This document shows, one piece after another, positions 11,001 through 23,370 of a stretch of 64,000 nt of DNA. Source of the stretch: Cristatella mucedo (lineage: Eukaryota > Bryozoa > Phylactolaemata > Cristatellidae). Location: assembly GCA_009760855.2 (NCBI GenBank), contig WPIO01000004.1, forward strand, positions 5,588,501 through 5,652,500, read 5' to 3'. The translations under genes were made by a program, and so were the position numbers. Under the pieces are notes generated by a model that had not been told where the DNA came from, searched no databases, and worked only from the letters and a program-made list of their open reading frames with translations. Numbering within the stretch: position 1 is the stretch's first letter; every line of letters begins with the position of its first letter.

Positions 11001-12390
11001 CGATGTGCCGCGATGTGCCGCGATCTGCCGCGATCTGCCGCGATCTGCCGCGATCTGCCGCGATCTGCTGCCATCTGACGCGAGCTATTGCGAGCTGCTA
11101 CGATCTGCTGCGATCTGCTGAGTACTGGTGCGAGCTGCTGCGATCTGCCGCGATCTGTAGCGAGCTGCTACGATCTGCTACGATCTGCTGCGATCTGCCT
11201 CTATCTGCCATGATCTGCTGCGAGCTGCTGCGATCTTCTGCGATCTGCCACGATCTGCCGCGATCTGTCTCGATCAACCACGATCTGCCGCGATCTGCCG
11301 CGATCTGCCGCGATCTGCCGCGATCTGCTGCCATCTGCCGCGATCTGTTGCGAGCTGCTACGATCTGCTGCGATCTGCCGCGTACTGGTGCAAGCTGCTG
11401 CGATCTGCAGCGATCTGCCGCGATCTGTTGCGAGCTTCTACGATCTGCTGCGATCTGCCGTGATCTGCTGCGATCGGCTGCGATCTGCAGCGATCTGCCG
11501 CGATCTGTTGCGAGCTTCTACGATATGCCGCGATCTGCCGTGATCTGCAGCGATCTGCCGCGATCTGCCGTGATCTGCCGCAATCTGCTGCGATCTGCCG
11601 CGATCTGTGGCGAGCTGCTACGATCTGCTGCGATATGCTGCGATCTGCCGCGATGTGCCGCGATGTGCCGCGATGTGCCGCGATCTGCCACGATGTGCCG
11701 CGATCTGCCACGATGTGCCGCGATGTGCCGCGATGTGCCGCGATGTGCCGCGATCTGCCGCGATCTGCCGCGATCTGCCGCGATCTGCTGCCATCTGACG
11801 CGAGCTATTGCGAGCTGCTACGATCTGCTGCGATCTGCTGAGTACTGGTGCGAGCTGCTGCGATCTGCCGCGATCTGTAGCGAGCTGCTACGATCTGCTA
11901 CGATCTGCTGCGATCTGCCTCTATCTGCCATGATCTGCTGCGAGCTGCTGCGAGCTGCTGCGATCTTCTGCGATCTGCCACGATCTGCCGCGATCTGTCT
12001 CGATCAACCACGATCTGCCGCGATCTGCCGCGATCTGCCGCGATCTGCCGCGATCTGCTGCCATCTGCCGCGATCTGTTGCGAGCTGCTACGATCTGCTG
12101 CGATCTGCCGCGTACTGGTGCAAGCTGCTGCGATCTGCAGCGATCTGCCGCGATCTGTTGCGAGCTTCTACGATCTGCTGCGATCTGCCGTGATCTGCTG
12201 CGATCGGCTGCGAGCTGCTGCGATCTGCTACGATCTGCTCCGATCTGCTCCGATCTGCCGCGATCTGTTGCGAGTTGCTGCGATCTGCTGCGATCTGCCG
12301 TGATCTGCTGCGATCTGCCGCGATCTGTTGCGAGCTGCTACGATCATCTGCGATTTGCCGCGATCTGCCACGATCTGCTGCGACGTGCTG
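8038..12390. repeat. Large 10-bp minisatellite array (CGATCTGCYG)n
   Basis: About 435 copies of a 10-bp unit with consensus CGATCTGC(T/C)G. Common variants are CGAGCTGCTG, CGATCTGCTA, CGATGTGCCG and CAATCTGCCG. From 8281 to 12390 every unit begins at a position ending in 1, so there are no indels other than whole units over about 411 copies. Because 10 is not a multiple of 3, each strand reads one decapeptide series in all three frames (RDLPRSAAIC-like on plus, QQIAADRSRS-like on minus). This explains open frames of up to 476 codons; they are not genes. Larger duplications occur inside (offsets of 90, 240 and 720 bp). Confidence 0.97.
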
Positions 12391-12486
12391 AGTACGTTGA
12401 TGGCAGACAGTCGCCACCGCTCGGTCTCTCGGCGGCGGCGGTAGTGACGACGTTCGCTCTCTGCGTCGCTTTTCTCGTCTGCCCAA

Positions 12487-12529
12487 TAAACCGGGAGGGG
12501 GAGCATCCGAGCGAACACAGCAGCAGCAG
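12487..12529 (+). repeat. 43-bp inverted repeat, left arm
   Basis: Starts taaaccgggagggggagcat and ends in (CAG)n. It is the exact reverse complement of 13301-13343, with 771 bp between the arms. Both arms can be read as NREGEHPSEHSSS on their own strand. Confidence 0.9.
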
Positions 12530-12751
12530 ACATCGACGACCACGGTACGCAGCAGTAGCAGCAGCAGAAGACTGTGCTTCGCAGCAGCAGCAGCAGCAGG
12601 TGGCGCTGCGAAGCTCGAGAGGCTCGCGGTTGAGCGGCCCAGGCTAGCCGGCGGCGCTGGACAGAGCGATACGTGCGAGCTTAGTTCGGATTGAGCGGCG
12701 GTGCACCGTCGCTTCGCGCCGGCAGACGAGCAACGCGGAACTGCGGTGGCG

Positions 12752-12799
12752 GCGGCAGCGGCCTCCGACGGCGGCGCCGCCGTCGGAGGCCGCTGCCGC
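12752..12799. repeat. Perfect 48-bp palindrome, no spacer
   Basis: Arms of 24 bp (gcggcagcggcctccgacgg plus cggc, and its exact complement) meet at 12775/12776 without a loop. Such a sequence can extrude a cruciform and is usually unstable. Confidence 0.95.
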
Positions 12800-13300
12800 T
12801 TCCTTTCCCGCCTCCTTCTTCGCTTTGTGCGCTTTCGCGGTGCGTCTGCCTCCGCGGCGGCGCCGGCGCCACCGTCACTGCCGCCGAGGGCGGGGAGCGC
12901 CGCGGCACGCGCTCGTCACGCCGCTCGGCTCGCGGGCGCTCGCGCCCCACTCGCGGCGTTCCAGGCTCCCGGGTCGGCGTTACAATTAGCCGCGCATTGC
13001 TGTCCATTTTAATTGTTCGCTCCACCCAGCGGCAGCCTGAAAGCTCAATTAATTAAAGAATCGCCGCATTGAATGCGGCTGCCGCGGGGTGTCGCCCTCA
13101 TCTGACGGCAAATAAAGTGTGGAACTTCATCAGCCTGCCGCTGACGCCGTCATCGCCGGAGTCGCTGTCGCCGTCGCCGGCGTCGCCGCCAGCCGCCGAA
13201 CGACTCGCACCATGCCGGGAGGGCGGGGCGAGGTAGAGGGCGGGGCTGCGCGCACTCGGCGCGCCCGCAGCAGCAGCAGCAGTCCGTCGCTCTGCTGATG

Positions 13301-13343
13301 CTGCTGCTGCTGTGTTCGCTCGGATGCTCCCCCTCCCGGTTTA
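13301..13343 (-). repeat. 43-bp inverted repeat, right arm
   Basis: Exact reverse complement of 12487-12529. Just before it (13267-13300) a CAG run and a CTG run flank a short loop, adding a local hairpin. Confidence 0.9.
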
Positions 13344-13696
13344 CTGCGGCGCGCCGAGCCAGATCGGCCATGTTGCCATGACTGGAGAAGTATCACGCGC
13401 GGTTTCCGAATTTACAAGGACTAAGAAACAGTCGTCTGTCGTGTCGTAATCGACGGCCAAGTACTTAGATAAACGACACAGTCTTGAAATAGGCAGGGTC
13501 CGCTGAGCTCCAGGCGTGGAAGCAGACGGCGCTAGATGGCGCTACGCGGCGGTCGGCAGTTCAGTCAGCGTTGCTCTGAACGGCGTGCGGGAGTCGCTGT
13601 CCACCAAGGCCGATGCTGCACGCGTGAAACGCCGCGTGGTTTCCGAATAGACTTCTCTACGCTGTGAATACGCATAAGTTATCTTGACGCACCCAT

Positions 13697-13830
13697 TTGT
13701 CGCAGCATTTACTGGGCCCTTGCGATTCGTCCATTGTGTGCTTATGCGCGCTGACACTACGCACGCCACCGCTAACCGCCTTTGCATGCTGACCGTGTGC
13801 ATGTCGCCTCTAGCCGTGTACTGGTCGACG
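13697..13830 (+). mobile_element. 3' UTR fragment of LINE family 1
   Basis: Matches the 3' UTR of the LINE at 6183-8037: gcatttactgggcccttgcg, gtgcttatgcgcgctgacac and tgcatgctgaccgtgtgcat. CpG content is higher than in the intact copy. No tail is present. Confidence 0.75.
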
Positions 13831-15680
13831 CAGCGCAAGCCTCGCACTTTGTGTAGAAAGAAGATCAACCTCTCATCTGCTTCGGGCCCAGACTTTAAGG
13901 AATAGCATGTCCACGAGTGCAGTGTCCGACGAGTCTGCATCACGAGCGAGCAGACAGTCCGATGGCGGGTAAGTCAAAATCGACAGACGCAAGGTTCGTT
14001 CGGTCGTATTCGGAGCGCTGCTAAAAGCTACCCGGTGCCAAAGGGCAAAGGTTTTCGTAATTTCCTTTTTTAACTAATTTTTTCAATTTTTCGCCACATT
14101 TGCCTCGCCTACGCGGTCGTTGGTGGCCGATCCTGGACCCTCGAGACAAACAATTGTATGCAGTCACGCATTTATTGTTTGCACTTACTTATGAATTTAT
14201 TTATTTATTTTATGCATTTATGCCGGGCGCCAGGGGTGCACCTCGAGCGCTGCTCTCGGGCTCCTGCTCTCGGGCGCTGCGCTCCGAAACTCTCGGCCGG
14301 AAACGCCCCGGCCGACGCGCGGCTCGCCTCAGCATGCCCAGCAGCCCCGGCCACTGCCGGTCCGGGTCGTTGCCATCTTCGCTCGTGACGCGCACGAGAC
14401 GCGCGCTCGAGACGGACCGCCGCGCGGCCACCGCGTGGCGCAATCGAGACTTCGCGCGGCGACTGCCGCTCGAAGCTCTCCACTCTCGCCCTAGGCGCGC
14501 GCTCGCGCTCTCTCGCTTCGGCCTCGCTCCCCGTCGGGAGCTCTTTATCGTCAGGTTTTGAATCGCACCAAGCAGTGCGCTTCTCGCCGCACTAGCTCCT
14601 GCCCGCGTTCGGTTTGTGCGCTCCCGAAGCAAGCCTACAACTCGCAGCTGACTGACGTCGCGCGACGAAAGCCAGAGATCCAGACACCTAAAGAAGCTGA
14701 AAAGAAGAAGCAGCGAAAAGAAAAGAGGAAGCTACGCATTCAATCGCTGGGTCCGCGTGCATTGTCTTCCCTTTGCTCATGCGTTCGCGCGTGCGTGCGC
14801 TGAGACTGCGCACGCGCGCTATAGCGTGGCCAGTCGTTGACGTGCTTCCTCTCCTGCATATGTACAGCGTCTAGACAGGGATTTGGTTCGGACAGGGCGC
14901 TCTGCATATATTTATTTTCATCGCTATTTTTATGACAAATAGTAATACTTGTCGCATAAGCTCTCTGCCTACTCTCAGCAGTACTCGCTGTACGTCGCTT
15001 ATCGCTGAAAGCAAAACGAGCGTGACGGCGAGCGATCCGGGTGGTATAAATCGGAAAACATTCATCTAAAACGAGGCGAACTTCAAAAGGGAGAGCGCGA
15101 ACTGCGAGAGGCGGTTGCGGTCCGATAGGACAATCCGCTTCCGCTGGAATCGCTCCAATGAGTTCACAGGTTGAAAGAGATCCGTCGAGCCAGCGTGAAC
15201 GGAGAAGGGAAGTGGGGGTGCAGCAGGGAACGCCGGAAGTCCAACTACTGTCCGAAAGTCGACGAAGCCGCCGCCGTTCGCTAGGTGGCGGGGAAATCGA
15301 GTAACTACCCCAATGAGTCTCTCACACGCTCGCACCCGTGGTGCTCATTTTAAAGAAATGGCGCTGAAACTTGAACAGGATTAAACCGAGCTCTAATGGG
15401 ATTTGCGGACCTCGTTTTCGCAATCAGTCAGCGAATGTTCTTCTCTCAGCTGTGATGCAGACTTCAATTATGCCCGCCGTAGCAGATGTTGTATGGCGAT
15501 CCCACAATTATGAACTTAGAGCTGGCGACTGACTTTAAACGAAGGAGCATTTACGAAATAGCCGCGATGAGCGGGCTTGTGAAAGCGGGACGATATTTAT
15601 TCATGTGCTCCAATTCATTGCGATTTCCGATCTGACCACCCGCAGAAGAGGTGAAAACTGATCGAACTCACCAAACCCCA
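13831..15680. other. Gene-free stretch, GC-rich
   Basis: GC-rich around 14220-14650, more balanced elsewhere. Open frames are short and arginine- or serine-rich, without domains. An ATTTA-rich patch lies near 14190-14220. No feature supported. Confidence 0.4.
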
Positions 15681-17529
<1,849 letters not shown>

Positions 17530-17530
17530 T

Positions 17531-17602
17531 CACGTGGTTGGGGCGGGGCGGGCGGCGTCGGCGGCGGTATAAGTCGAGGCCCGCGCTACTGCACCGTTCA
17601 GC
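17531..17602 (+). promoter_or_regulatory. Core promoter of the Not gene
   Basis: Contains an E-box (cacgtg, 17531), a GC-box (ggggcgggg, near 17540), a TATA box (tataag, 17568-17573) and an initiator-like TTCAG with its A at 17600. The TATA-to-A distance of 32 bp is right for a TATA/Inr promoter. The start codon follows 40 bp later, giving a short 5' UTR. Confidence 0.65.
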
Positions 17603-17640
17603 TCTCGCGCTAGCGGTGCACGCTGTCCGCGAGACCGAGC

Positions 17641-17992
17641 ATGAACGGAGAGCACGTAGCCATGCTGGCCATGATGGCGCCCGAGCTCGCGTACGCCGGC
17701 GGCGGCTGGCCGGCGACCGCGCTTTGGTACTACGGCCAGCTATTTCACTCTGCCTACAGCTCGTGCGGCGCCGACTTTAGAGCGCCGGCGGCGGCGGCGG
17801 CGGCCGGCTGCCCGTCATCGTCGTCGAGGAAGAAGAGCTTCACGATCGAAGCGATCCTCGGACGCGACGCCATGGACGACGGACGCGCGAGCGCCCTCCG
17901 CCATCCCTCCATCGTCGTCGGCGGCGGCGGCGGCGGCGGTGGCGTTGCCTATGCGACGGCCTGGGCGGCGGCAGCGGCTGACGCTAACGCCG
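17641..17992 (+). CDS. Not: Not gene, coding exon 1
   Basis: Encodes residues 1-117 plus one base of codon 118. It contains the Eh1-like motif, a poly-Ala tract and a Gly-8 tract. It ends at the donor g|gtaagt. Reading on into the intron adds only a short Gly/Arg-rich tail, so splicing is required to reach the homeodomain. Confidence 0.88.
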
Positions 17993-18601
17993 GTAAGTTT
18001 TCGGACGGCGGCGGCCGCAGCTTGCGAGCTCCAGCTGGAGGTTTACGTTTGCATCGAGCTGCGTAGCTCGCGTCGCCTCCGCTCCGCTCTTCGGCGGCGG
18101 CGACGCCGCGAATGAAGTTGACGGGATCGCCCGCTGCCGCTCTCTTTCTTTTCGCCTTTTTCGTGCCGCCGCCGTTCGCGTCCGTCGAGCGCGCCGCCGC
18201 CGCCGCCGCCGCCGCCAGATGGCGCACTGACCGCGAGCGCTTCTTTCCTCGCAGACGACAGCGACAGCGGAAGCCGGAAGAACAGGAAGCGCTTCCGCAC
18301 CGTGTTCACGCGGGCGCAGGCGCGCCGGCTCGAGGCCGAGTTCGCGCGGCAGCAGTACATGATCGGCAGCGAGCGCCGGCGCCTCGCCGACAGCCTCGAC
18401 CTGTCCGAAGGCCAGGTCAAGGTCTGGTTCCAGAACCGCCGCATCAAGTGGCGCAGGCACAACTATCCGCTCTCCGGCGCGGCGGCGGCGGCGGGCGCCG
18501 GCGGCGGCGCTGTAGTCCCCGCCTTTGACGACGGCGAGCGAACGCCAGAGGCAGTCGCCGCCAGCGACGACGGCGAAGCGTCGTCAGCCGAAGACGCGTG
18601 A
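17641..18601 (+). CDS. Not: Not-family (notochord-type) homeobox gene, two exons
   Basis: Sequence-specific transcription factor, nuclear. Coding parts are 17641-17992 and 18255-18601, joined across a 262-bp GT-AG intron; phase 1 matches on both sides (split codon for Asp118). Product 232 aa. Residues 66-75 ([10 protein letters not shown]) form an Eh1-like repressor motif. Residues 128-187 are a Q50 homeodomain with the invariant WFQNRR and the QQYM-G signature of Not/Noto proteins. The tail is Ala/Gly-rich, then acidic. The ATG at 17641 has A at -3 and lies 40 bp after the predicted start site. Poly-Ala and poly-Gly tracts are encoded by triplet runs that may vary in length. Not genes are linked to axial midline fate in chordates; the role in invertebrates is less defined. 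Emx or Vax would be the nearest alternatives, but QQYM favours Not. Confidence 0.9.
18255..18601 (+). CDS. Not: Not gene, coding exon 2 (homeodomain)
   Basis: Follows the acceptor ttctttcctcgcag. It starts with two bases completing Asp118, then DSDSGSRKN, the complete homeodomain (18284-18463) and an Ala/Gly tail ending SAEDA before TGA at 18599-18601. The intron lies just before the homeodomain rather than within it. Confidence 0.9.
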
Positions 18602-19025
18602 ACCGCCCTCGCGCGCGGCACTCTCACCGCCTGCCTCTCCGCCGCAGCGGCCACTGTCACTTTGCTCAAGAGCGGCGAGGGTCGAAAGCGAGCGTCGCCG
18701 CCGCCGCCGCCGCTTTCTGCGGCTGGCCGCTCTGGCCGCGGCAACGACGGACGCTCTAGCCGCCCGGGTCGCAAACCGGCGGGCGCAGTCCTCCAGGGCG
18801 GTGCCTCAGTCGCGCGCGGCGCTCTCCGCTCGCGCCGGTTGCTCGCGCCTTCGCGCCGGTCTCGCTCGCGCCGTTGTTGATCTCGCTGCGTTGTTCCCCC
18901 CCCCGCGCGGCTCCGCCCCGCCCCGATCTCATCGCTCCGCTGACCTGTTGGCTCCTCGCGCCTGTTTGTAGATCGTTAAAGCAGCCACGCTCAATTAAGC
19001 AGCTCTTTTGTGGACTGCCTTTGAT

Positions 19026-19031
19026 AATAAA
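19026..19031 (+). terminator. Poly(A) signal AATAAA, likely for the Not gene
   Basis: Canonical aataaa 425 bp after the Not stop codon, at the edge of the GC-rich block, followed by a gt-rich stretch (tgtatcggttcctcgttcg). It is the first such hexamer downstream. Confidence 0.5.
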
Positions 19032-19291
19032 TGTATCGGTTCCTCGTTCGCCCGCTGACTCGCTTGATTGTCTGGGCCGTTTCAGGCTCGCGCGGCGGCG
19101 GCGGCGGGCGACGCTGACGTCGAGTCCAATTTTCGCGCTATCCTCGTTGCGGCGTCTTTAGCGTAGCTGGCGCACGCCGCGACCGACAGACGCGATGGCC
19201 GCTGTGTCTGGCTCGTGGGGGTGGGGGGGGGGTGGGAGCCGCATCCAAGCGGTGGCAGTCCGCGTCCGACTTGCGTTTGGATCATTCAAGG

Positions 19292-19370
19292 ATATTAATA
19301 TTAATAATAAGTCAACATGAGTATAGCGCCCTAAGAGAACTAAATCGCCATCCAGTCGCTGTACAATTGG
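19292..19370 (-). mobile_element. LINE family 1 tail fragment
   Basis: Complement of the LINE 3' tail: attaataataa, then atagcgccctaagagaactaaat. Only the terminal part of the element is present. Confidence 0.65.
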
Positions 19371-19859
19371 TGGTAAGGGAACCAAGACCCAAGGGTTGAT
19401 GACAGGAACGTGTCCCGTGCTAGTTCAGGAATGCGAAAGCACACGAGTATCGTGCAACTACCAGCATGGGCGAGCATACGAGCAGACTTTCAGGGCCAGC
19501 AGTTATAGAAGCCCTGGTTGGTAGCACTCTCTAGTTCTCCACTTGCAAAGCTCGCGGGAACAAAAATGGCAGGCGGTGAAACTGGGGTTCGGGCAAAGCT
19601 GTGAGCGGGAGCGGATGCGTCTTTCACTGAAATTCAGATGGCTCGAAGTAGGTGGTGACAGAAGCCGAAAGAGAGTTACTGGCTAACAGTGCAAACAAAC
19701 TGAACGCCCGGTCGCAGACGATTTCAATTCATCGCGAGGATGGCGCGACAACTGGACGAAGAGGAGCGGGCGGTGCGAGAGCATGTGACCGGAAGAGAAC
19801 GGTCAAGGACAGATAGGCGGGCTAAACCGAGTACGCGTCTGTATGAACGGGTACACTAT
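19371..19859. other. No feature seen
   Basis: Ordinary-composition DNA without a long frame, repeat or RNA gene that I can recognise. Confidence 0.4.
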
Positions 19860-20010
19860 GTGGATGTACATCCGCCTGTAATTCCACAAAGCCACCGATC
19901 ACTAAGTGGGTTTTACTCTGGAGAGCTTGCGATAGCCAACCCAATGCCAATGCGGCTTTCGGTTCGCATACGGTAGCAGCAGATTCCATATCGCGAAACA
20001 AAGAGACAGG
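19860..20010 (-). mobile_element. 3' fragment of LINE family 2
   Basis: Carries the family-2 words: tccgcctgtaattccacaaa, then ggagagcttgcgatagc, then gcggctttcggttcgcatac and cgcgaaacaaagagacagg. The open frame across it is incidental. Confidence 0.65.
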
Positions 20011-21588
20011 GAGAAGCGTGTAAGCGTTTTCAGCGTAGTCGAAGAAATCAGTAGTACATAAGTTGCCCATACGTACGTAAGTACATAAGTGTTAAGTACA
20101 TAAGCTGTCCCAAAAGGCGCTTACTAGTTTTACTGCCGTACTCACGCGTAAGCAAGCCCTGCTTTGGGCCACGTGACTACGCGGAAAGATGCCGACTTGG
20201 AAATGAAGGCGACGCGCTCATTCCGCGGGACCTGGCTCCGTAACGGCGCGCCCAGATTACGAGCGGATGTCACTGGAGTGATGCTAGAGTAACCATGGTG
20301 AGGGCGACGTCTTTCATTTTGAGAGGGGAGCCAGTAGGCGTGCCCATAGATATTACGCTGGTGCCCGTACCGTTATGCTTCAGCAAGTGGCCTCACAAGT
20401 GTGCGACTACTTTGACGCAGGCGAAGGAAGGGAACTGTGTCGGACCAAGGAAGAACGAAGGAAGGCAACTGAGTCGGGCGCGAAGTAAAGCACTTGTATA
20501 AAAGTAAAAGATCTATCGAGATATCCGGGCGGAAGCTAAAGATGGCGCTCGTCGATCTCCGGCCGGAAGGAAAGTGCTGATGACTTGAACGTCTGAGAAG
20601 CCGGGAAACGCATTAAAGATTATTGCTGCTCGGCGAGGATCCAACGGCCGTCACGTGATAAAGAAGGCTAAAGACTACTAAAAATAAATAGACCGCATCC
20701 GGTCACTCTTTCTGGTCGTCGAGTCGAACCCGAGCATTTACGGCGAATTGATGCGCTAACGTCTCTTCGATTCCTAAAAAAGAAAAGTTGCTTGGTCTTG
20801 CTCGATCGCCACGACGCGAAAAACTCGCTTGAACCAGAACCGTTTCCGTAAAATTCAATTTCAGTTTCTAGGAGGCAAATAGCAATGTTTCGAAGCTGCT
20901 GCTGTGGTTTTATTATGGCGTATATGTTCGTCACGTCATTACGCTCACTCACAGGCTTGTATAATAAATACGGCCGCAATTTCGTGACATTTTAAGTTTC
21001 TTTCTCGGTGTGCATACATTGATTGCATCTAGTTTTTATTTAGGCGCAGCGACAGAATCAAATAAAGGCTCGCTGGGATCGCCGCAGAGCTTAAAAAGTG
21101 GTCAGCACAGAAAAAAACAGTCTTCAAGAGCCCTTGTAATAAAAACGTGATTCTGCACCGAATACATGTCGCTGTTTCACATCTGCGCCGTCCAATGTTC
21201 CGCCAATGTCTTCAACAGCTTCGACATATAAGCACGCGTCTGACTCGGCTACGTCCGGAGCGAGAGAGCAAAAATCCTCAAAACCCCCAGAGTGACGAAT
21301 CTTTGCTTGCGTTGATGTGCTGCTGCTTAAAGAAGACCCGCTGAAAATTAGGGATGAATGGAGCTTAATGTTAAAACTGCAACGTTCACCTCAGAAAAGC
21401 CTAGCCGCCGAGTTCGCACCAACTGTCTGCGCCCGATCGCCTCGCGCAGACCTGCAAGAACTGGTAGTGCGGGCGACGGCTGACGCGAGGACACTTTTAA
21501 AGACCAGTTTGAAGGTGCACCACTCTTGGGATGGACATGAACCCTAAGTCTTGCCTGAGTTATACAGCAATAGAACAATCATGGAGCT
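20011..21588. other. No gene seen
   Basis: Mixed composition. Open frames are under 110 codons with no domain. A repeat of the word 'acgtaagtacataagt' lies near 20070-20105. Confidence 0.4.
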
Positions 21589-21755
21589 ATGATGGCACAC
21601 TAGGTAAGCCGACTGCTTTTCACAGCCTCACTCCCGAGGTCCTGGGTTCGAATCCTGCGGTGGGCGATCCTTTGTTGCCGCTGCAAGCGGTGACGATAGC
21701 CGTAAAGACTCTTCTGTTGCTATAAAAAAGAGGCTGTTGAATAAGCTAGTAAAAG
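21589..21755 (+). mobile_element. SINE-B copy 1 (tRNA-derived)
   Basis: tRNA-like head (tgatggcacactaggtaagc) with an A-box, a middle arm around cccgaggtcctgg, and a perfect B-box ggttcgaatcc. A shared body follows (gcgatcctttgttgccgctg, gcaagcggtgacgatagccg), then the end ctataaaaaagaggctgttg. Other copies are at 34233, 44420 and 48227. Confidence 0.85.
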
Positions 21756-22552
21756 GAGTTGAAAACAAGCGATAATTGCTGCACAATTATGTGAAGCAGA
21801 GTTCCGAGTGCGAGGTTAAATGCACGACACGAAGTAGTTCTCCGAAAACGTTTAGCAGCACTGCTGTCAGCTCGCTCTGGTACCTTGAAACAAATCTAGG
21901 GGTTATAGATCCCGTGAACAGTTCGCTGTTCGCCACATTTATTAAAGAGTAAAGGCTTCCTGTCGTCACTAGTCCAGTGCATCGTACCGCCGACACCACC
22001 GAAGCCGCCACCTGGGGCTCTTGCTCAAGTGCGCGTCGGAGCACTCGGAGAAATAATTCTCTGTCTCTGGAATCGATCTGCACGCAGCCGTGTCTAGCAA
22101 ACGAGAGCAGAGAAGTTCGCGAAAGAGTAGTTTTCGCATCATTCATTCATTCGACCGCAGCCGCGACTCTAGCGTCAGTGGTTTCACGGGGATGCCGCAC
22201 GATCTGAAGTCTAAGCTTCCGTCTTAGGGCTGAAGCGGCTCAGGGCCAACGCTGCATGGCCGATCGATTCTTTGCCAGCTAATGCGGGGGCAGATAAACG
22301 TGTGCGAAGGACTCGCTTGCATCGCTCGCGTTAGAGCGGCATTGAAGAGCACATACATTGGTCACGCTGTGCGTCGGGAGCTGAAGCCGAAGTTTCAATA
22401 GCAACGAGAACGGCTGCAGAGCAGCGCTGCGAGGGACTCTTACAGCTTCCTCCAGGCACGCCCGGGCATGTACTAGCGTTTTATCTAGCACTTTGAGGAG
22501 CAGCGAGAGGAGCTCCCTCAAGCTGGTGCTCAGCGGCAGCGGCGTTCTCTCT
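21756..22552. other. No gene seen
   Basis: Moderate GC with only short frames on both strands. A minus-strand frame of 119 codons (21787-22146) has no recognisable domain. Confidence 0.35.
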
Positions 22553-22637
22553 TTCTCTTTTCTCTCCCTTCCTCTTTCTCTCTCTCTCTCTCTCTCTCTC
22601 CCTATCCTCTCATCCCCCCTCTCTTCTTTCTCTCTCT

Positions 22638-22710
<73 letters not shown>

Positions 22711-22762
22711 CTCTCTCTCTTCCACTCTCTCTATATCCTTCCCAATCTCTCAATCTCCCTCT
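22553..22762. repeat. (CT)n microsatellite
   Basis: Interrupted CT tract with several pure stretches (22583-22600, 22645-22700). A G10 run follows near 22781-22790. Confidence 0.95.
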
Positions 22763-22834
22763 CTTGCACCAGCTGTGCTGGGGGGGGGGGGTTATAGTCA
22801 AGAATGGCGGGAGAAACTTGCGCCTTGTGGAGTG

Positions 22835-23370
22835 CCTTCTGTCAATATCTCCGTCTGGAACTCTACAAAGCCACAAAGACTATGTGGGTGTTACGCAGGA
22901 GAGTTTTGCATAGCGCACTCACAGCCTAAGCGGCTTTCGGTACGCATTCGGTAGCCAACAGACTTTATCTCACGCAAAAAAGAGAAGGTGGGAAGCATAG
23001 CAGAGTCAGGAGATGAGTTGAGATAGTAAGTAACATGGAAGTAGAAGCTCAGGACGGCTGGAAAGGATGTGCCATAGTCGGCACCAGGAGAGTAGTGGTC
23101 GTTGCGTAAGAACCATACCTGACCATACCAACCCGAGTTTCAGAGTCTATAACCTACAGAGCTAAAGCTTCTGTCGCCAACGGTCTTTAAGCGGAGGAAT
23201 GGAGCAGCTAATTTATGGTCCATCTAGTACCTGAGGGCCCTTGCAGCAGTTCAGCTAGGTATGGAGCCAAGCCATGGTGGGCCTTGTGGGCCAGTGTAAG
23301 AACTTTGCTCGGTATCCATTAATCAGCCGGCATTAATTAACCATCCTAGCGCTTTTAGCAAAGGAGACAC
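22835..23370 (-). mobile_element. LINE family 2, 3' part
   Basis: Contains the family-2 3' UTR (caatatctccgtctggaact, ttacgcaggagagttttgca, gcggctttcggtacgcattc) and then the antisense C-terminal coding end (complement of a word like CRLKT, LWNS). It stops abruptly at gagacac, where a 10-bp minisatellite begins. The intact relative at 55745-57420 continues past this point. Confidence 0.8.

Larger units (their letters stand above)
12391..13696. other. CpG-rich DNA with inverted repeats, no gene supported
   Basis: Very GC-rich, with CAG/CTG runs and arginine/proline-rich frames on both strands. It contains a perfect 48-bp palindrome (12752-12799) and a 43-bp inverted repeat (12487-12529 with 13301-13343). 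No frame shows a recognisable domain or convincing splice structure. It could be a CpG island of an unseen gene. Confidence 0.5.

Noticed and set aside
8038-12390. Very long open frames (up to 476 codons) on both strands
   Set aside because: They result from a 10-bp repeat that lacks stop words; all three frames on a strand read the same decapeptide series. No start, splice or domain evidence.
8038-12390. CRISPR array
   Set aside because: Units are contiguous without spacers and the genome is eukaryotic.
21589-21755. A functional tRNA gene at the SINE-B head
   Set aside because: The same head plus body recurs at four places with a shared non-tRNA 3' part, so it is a SINE.
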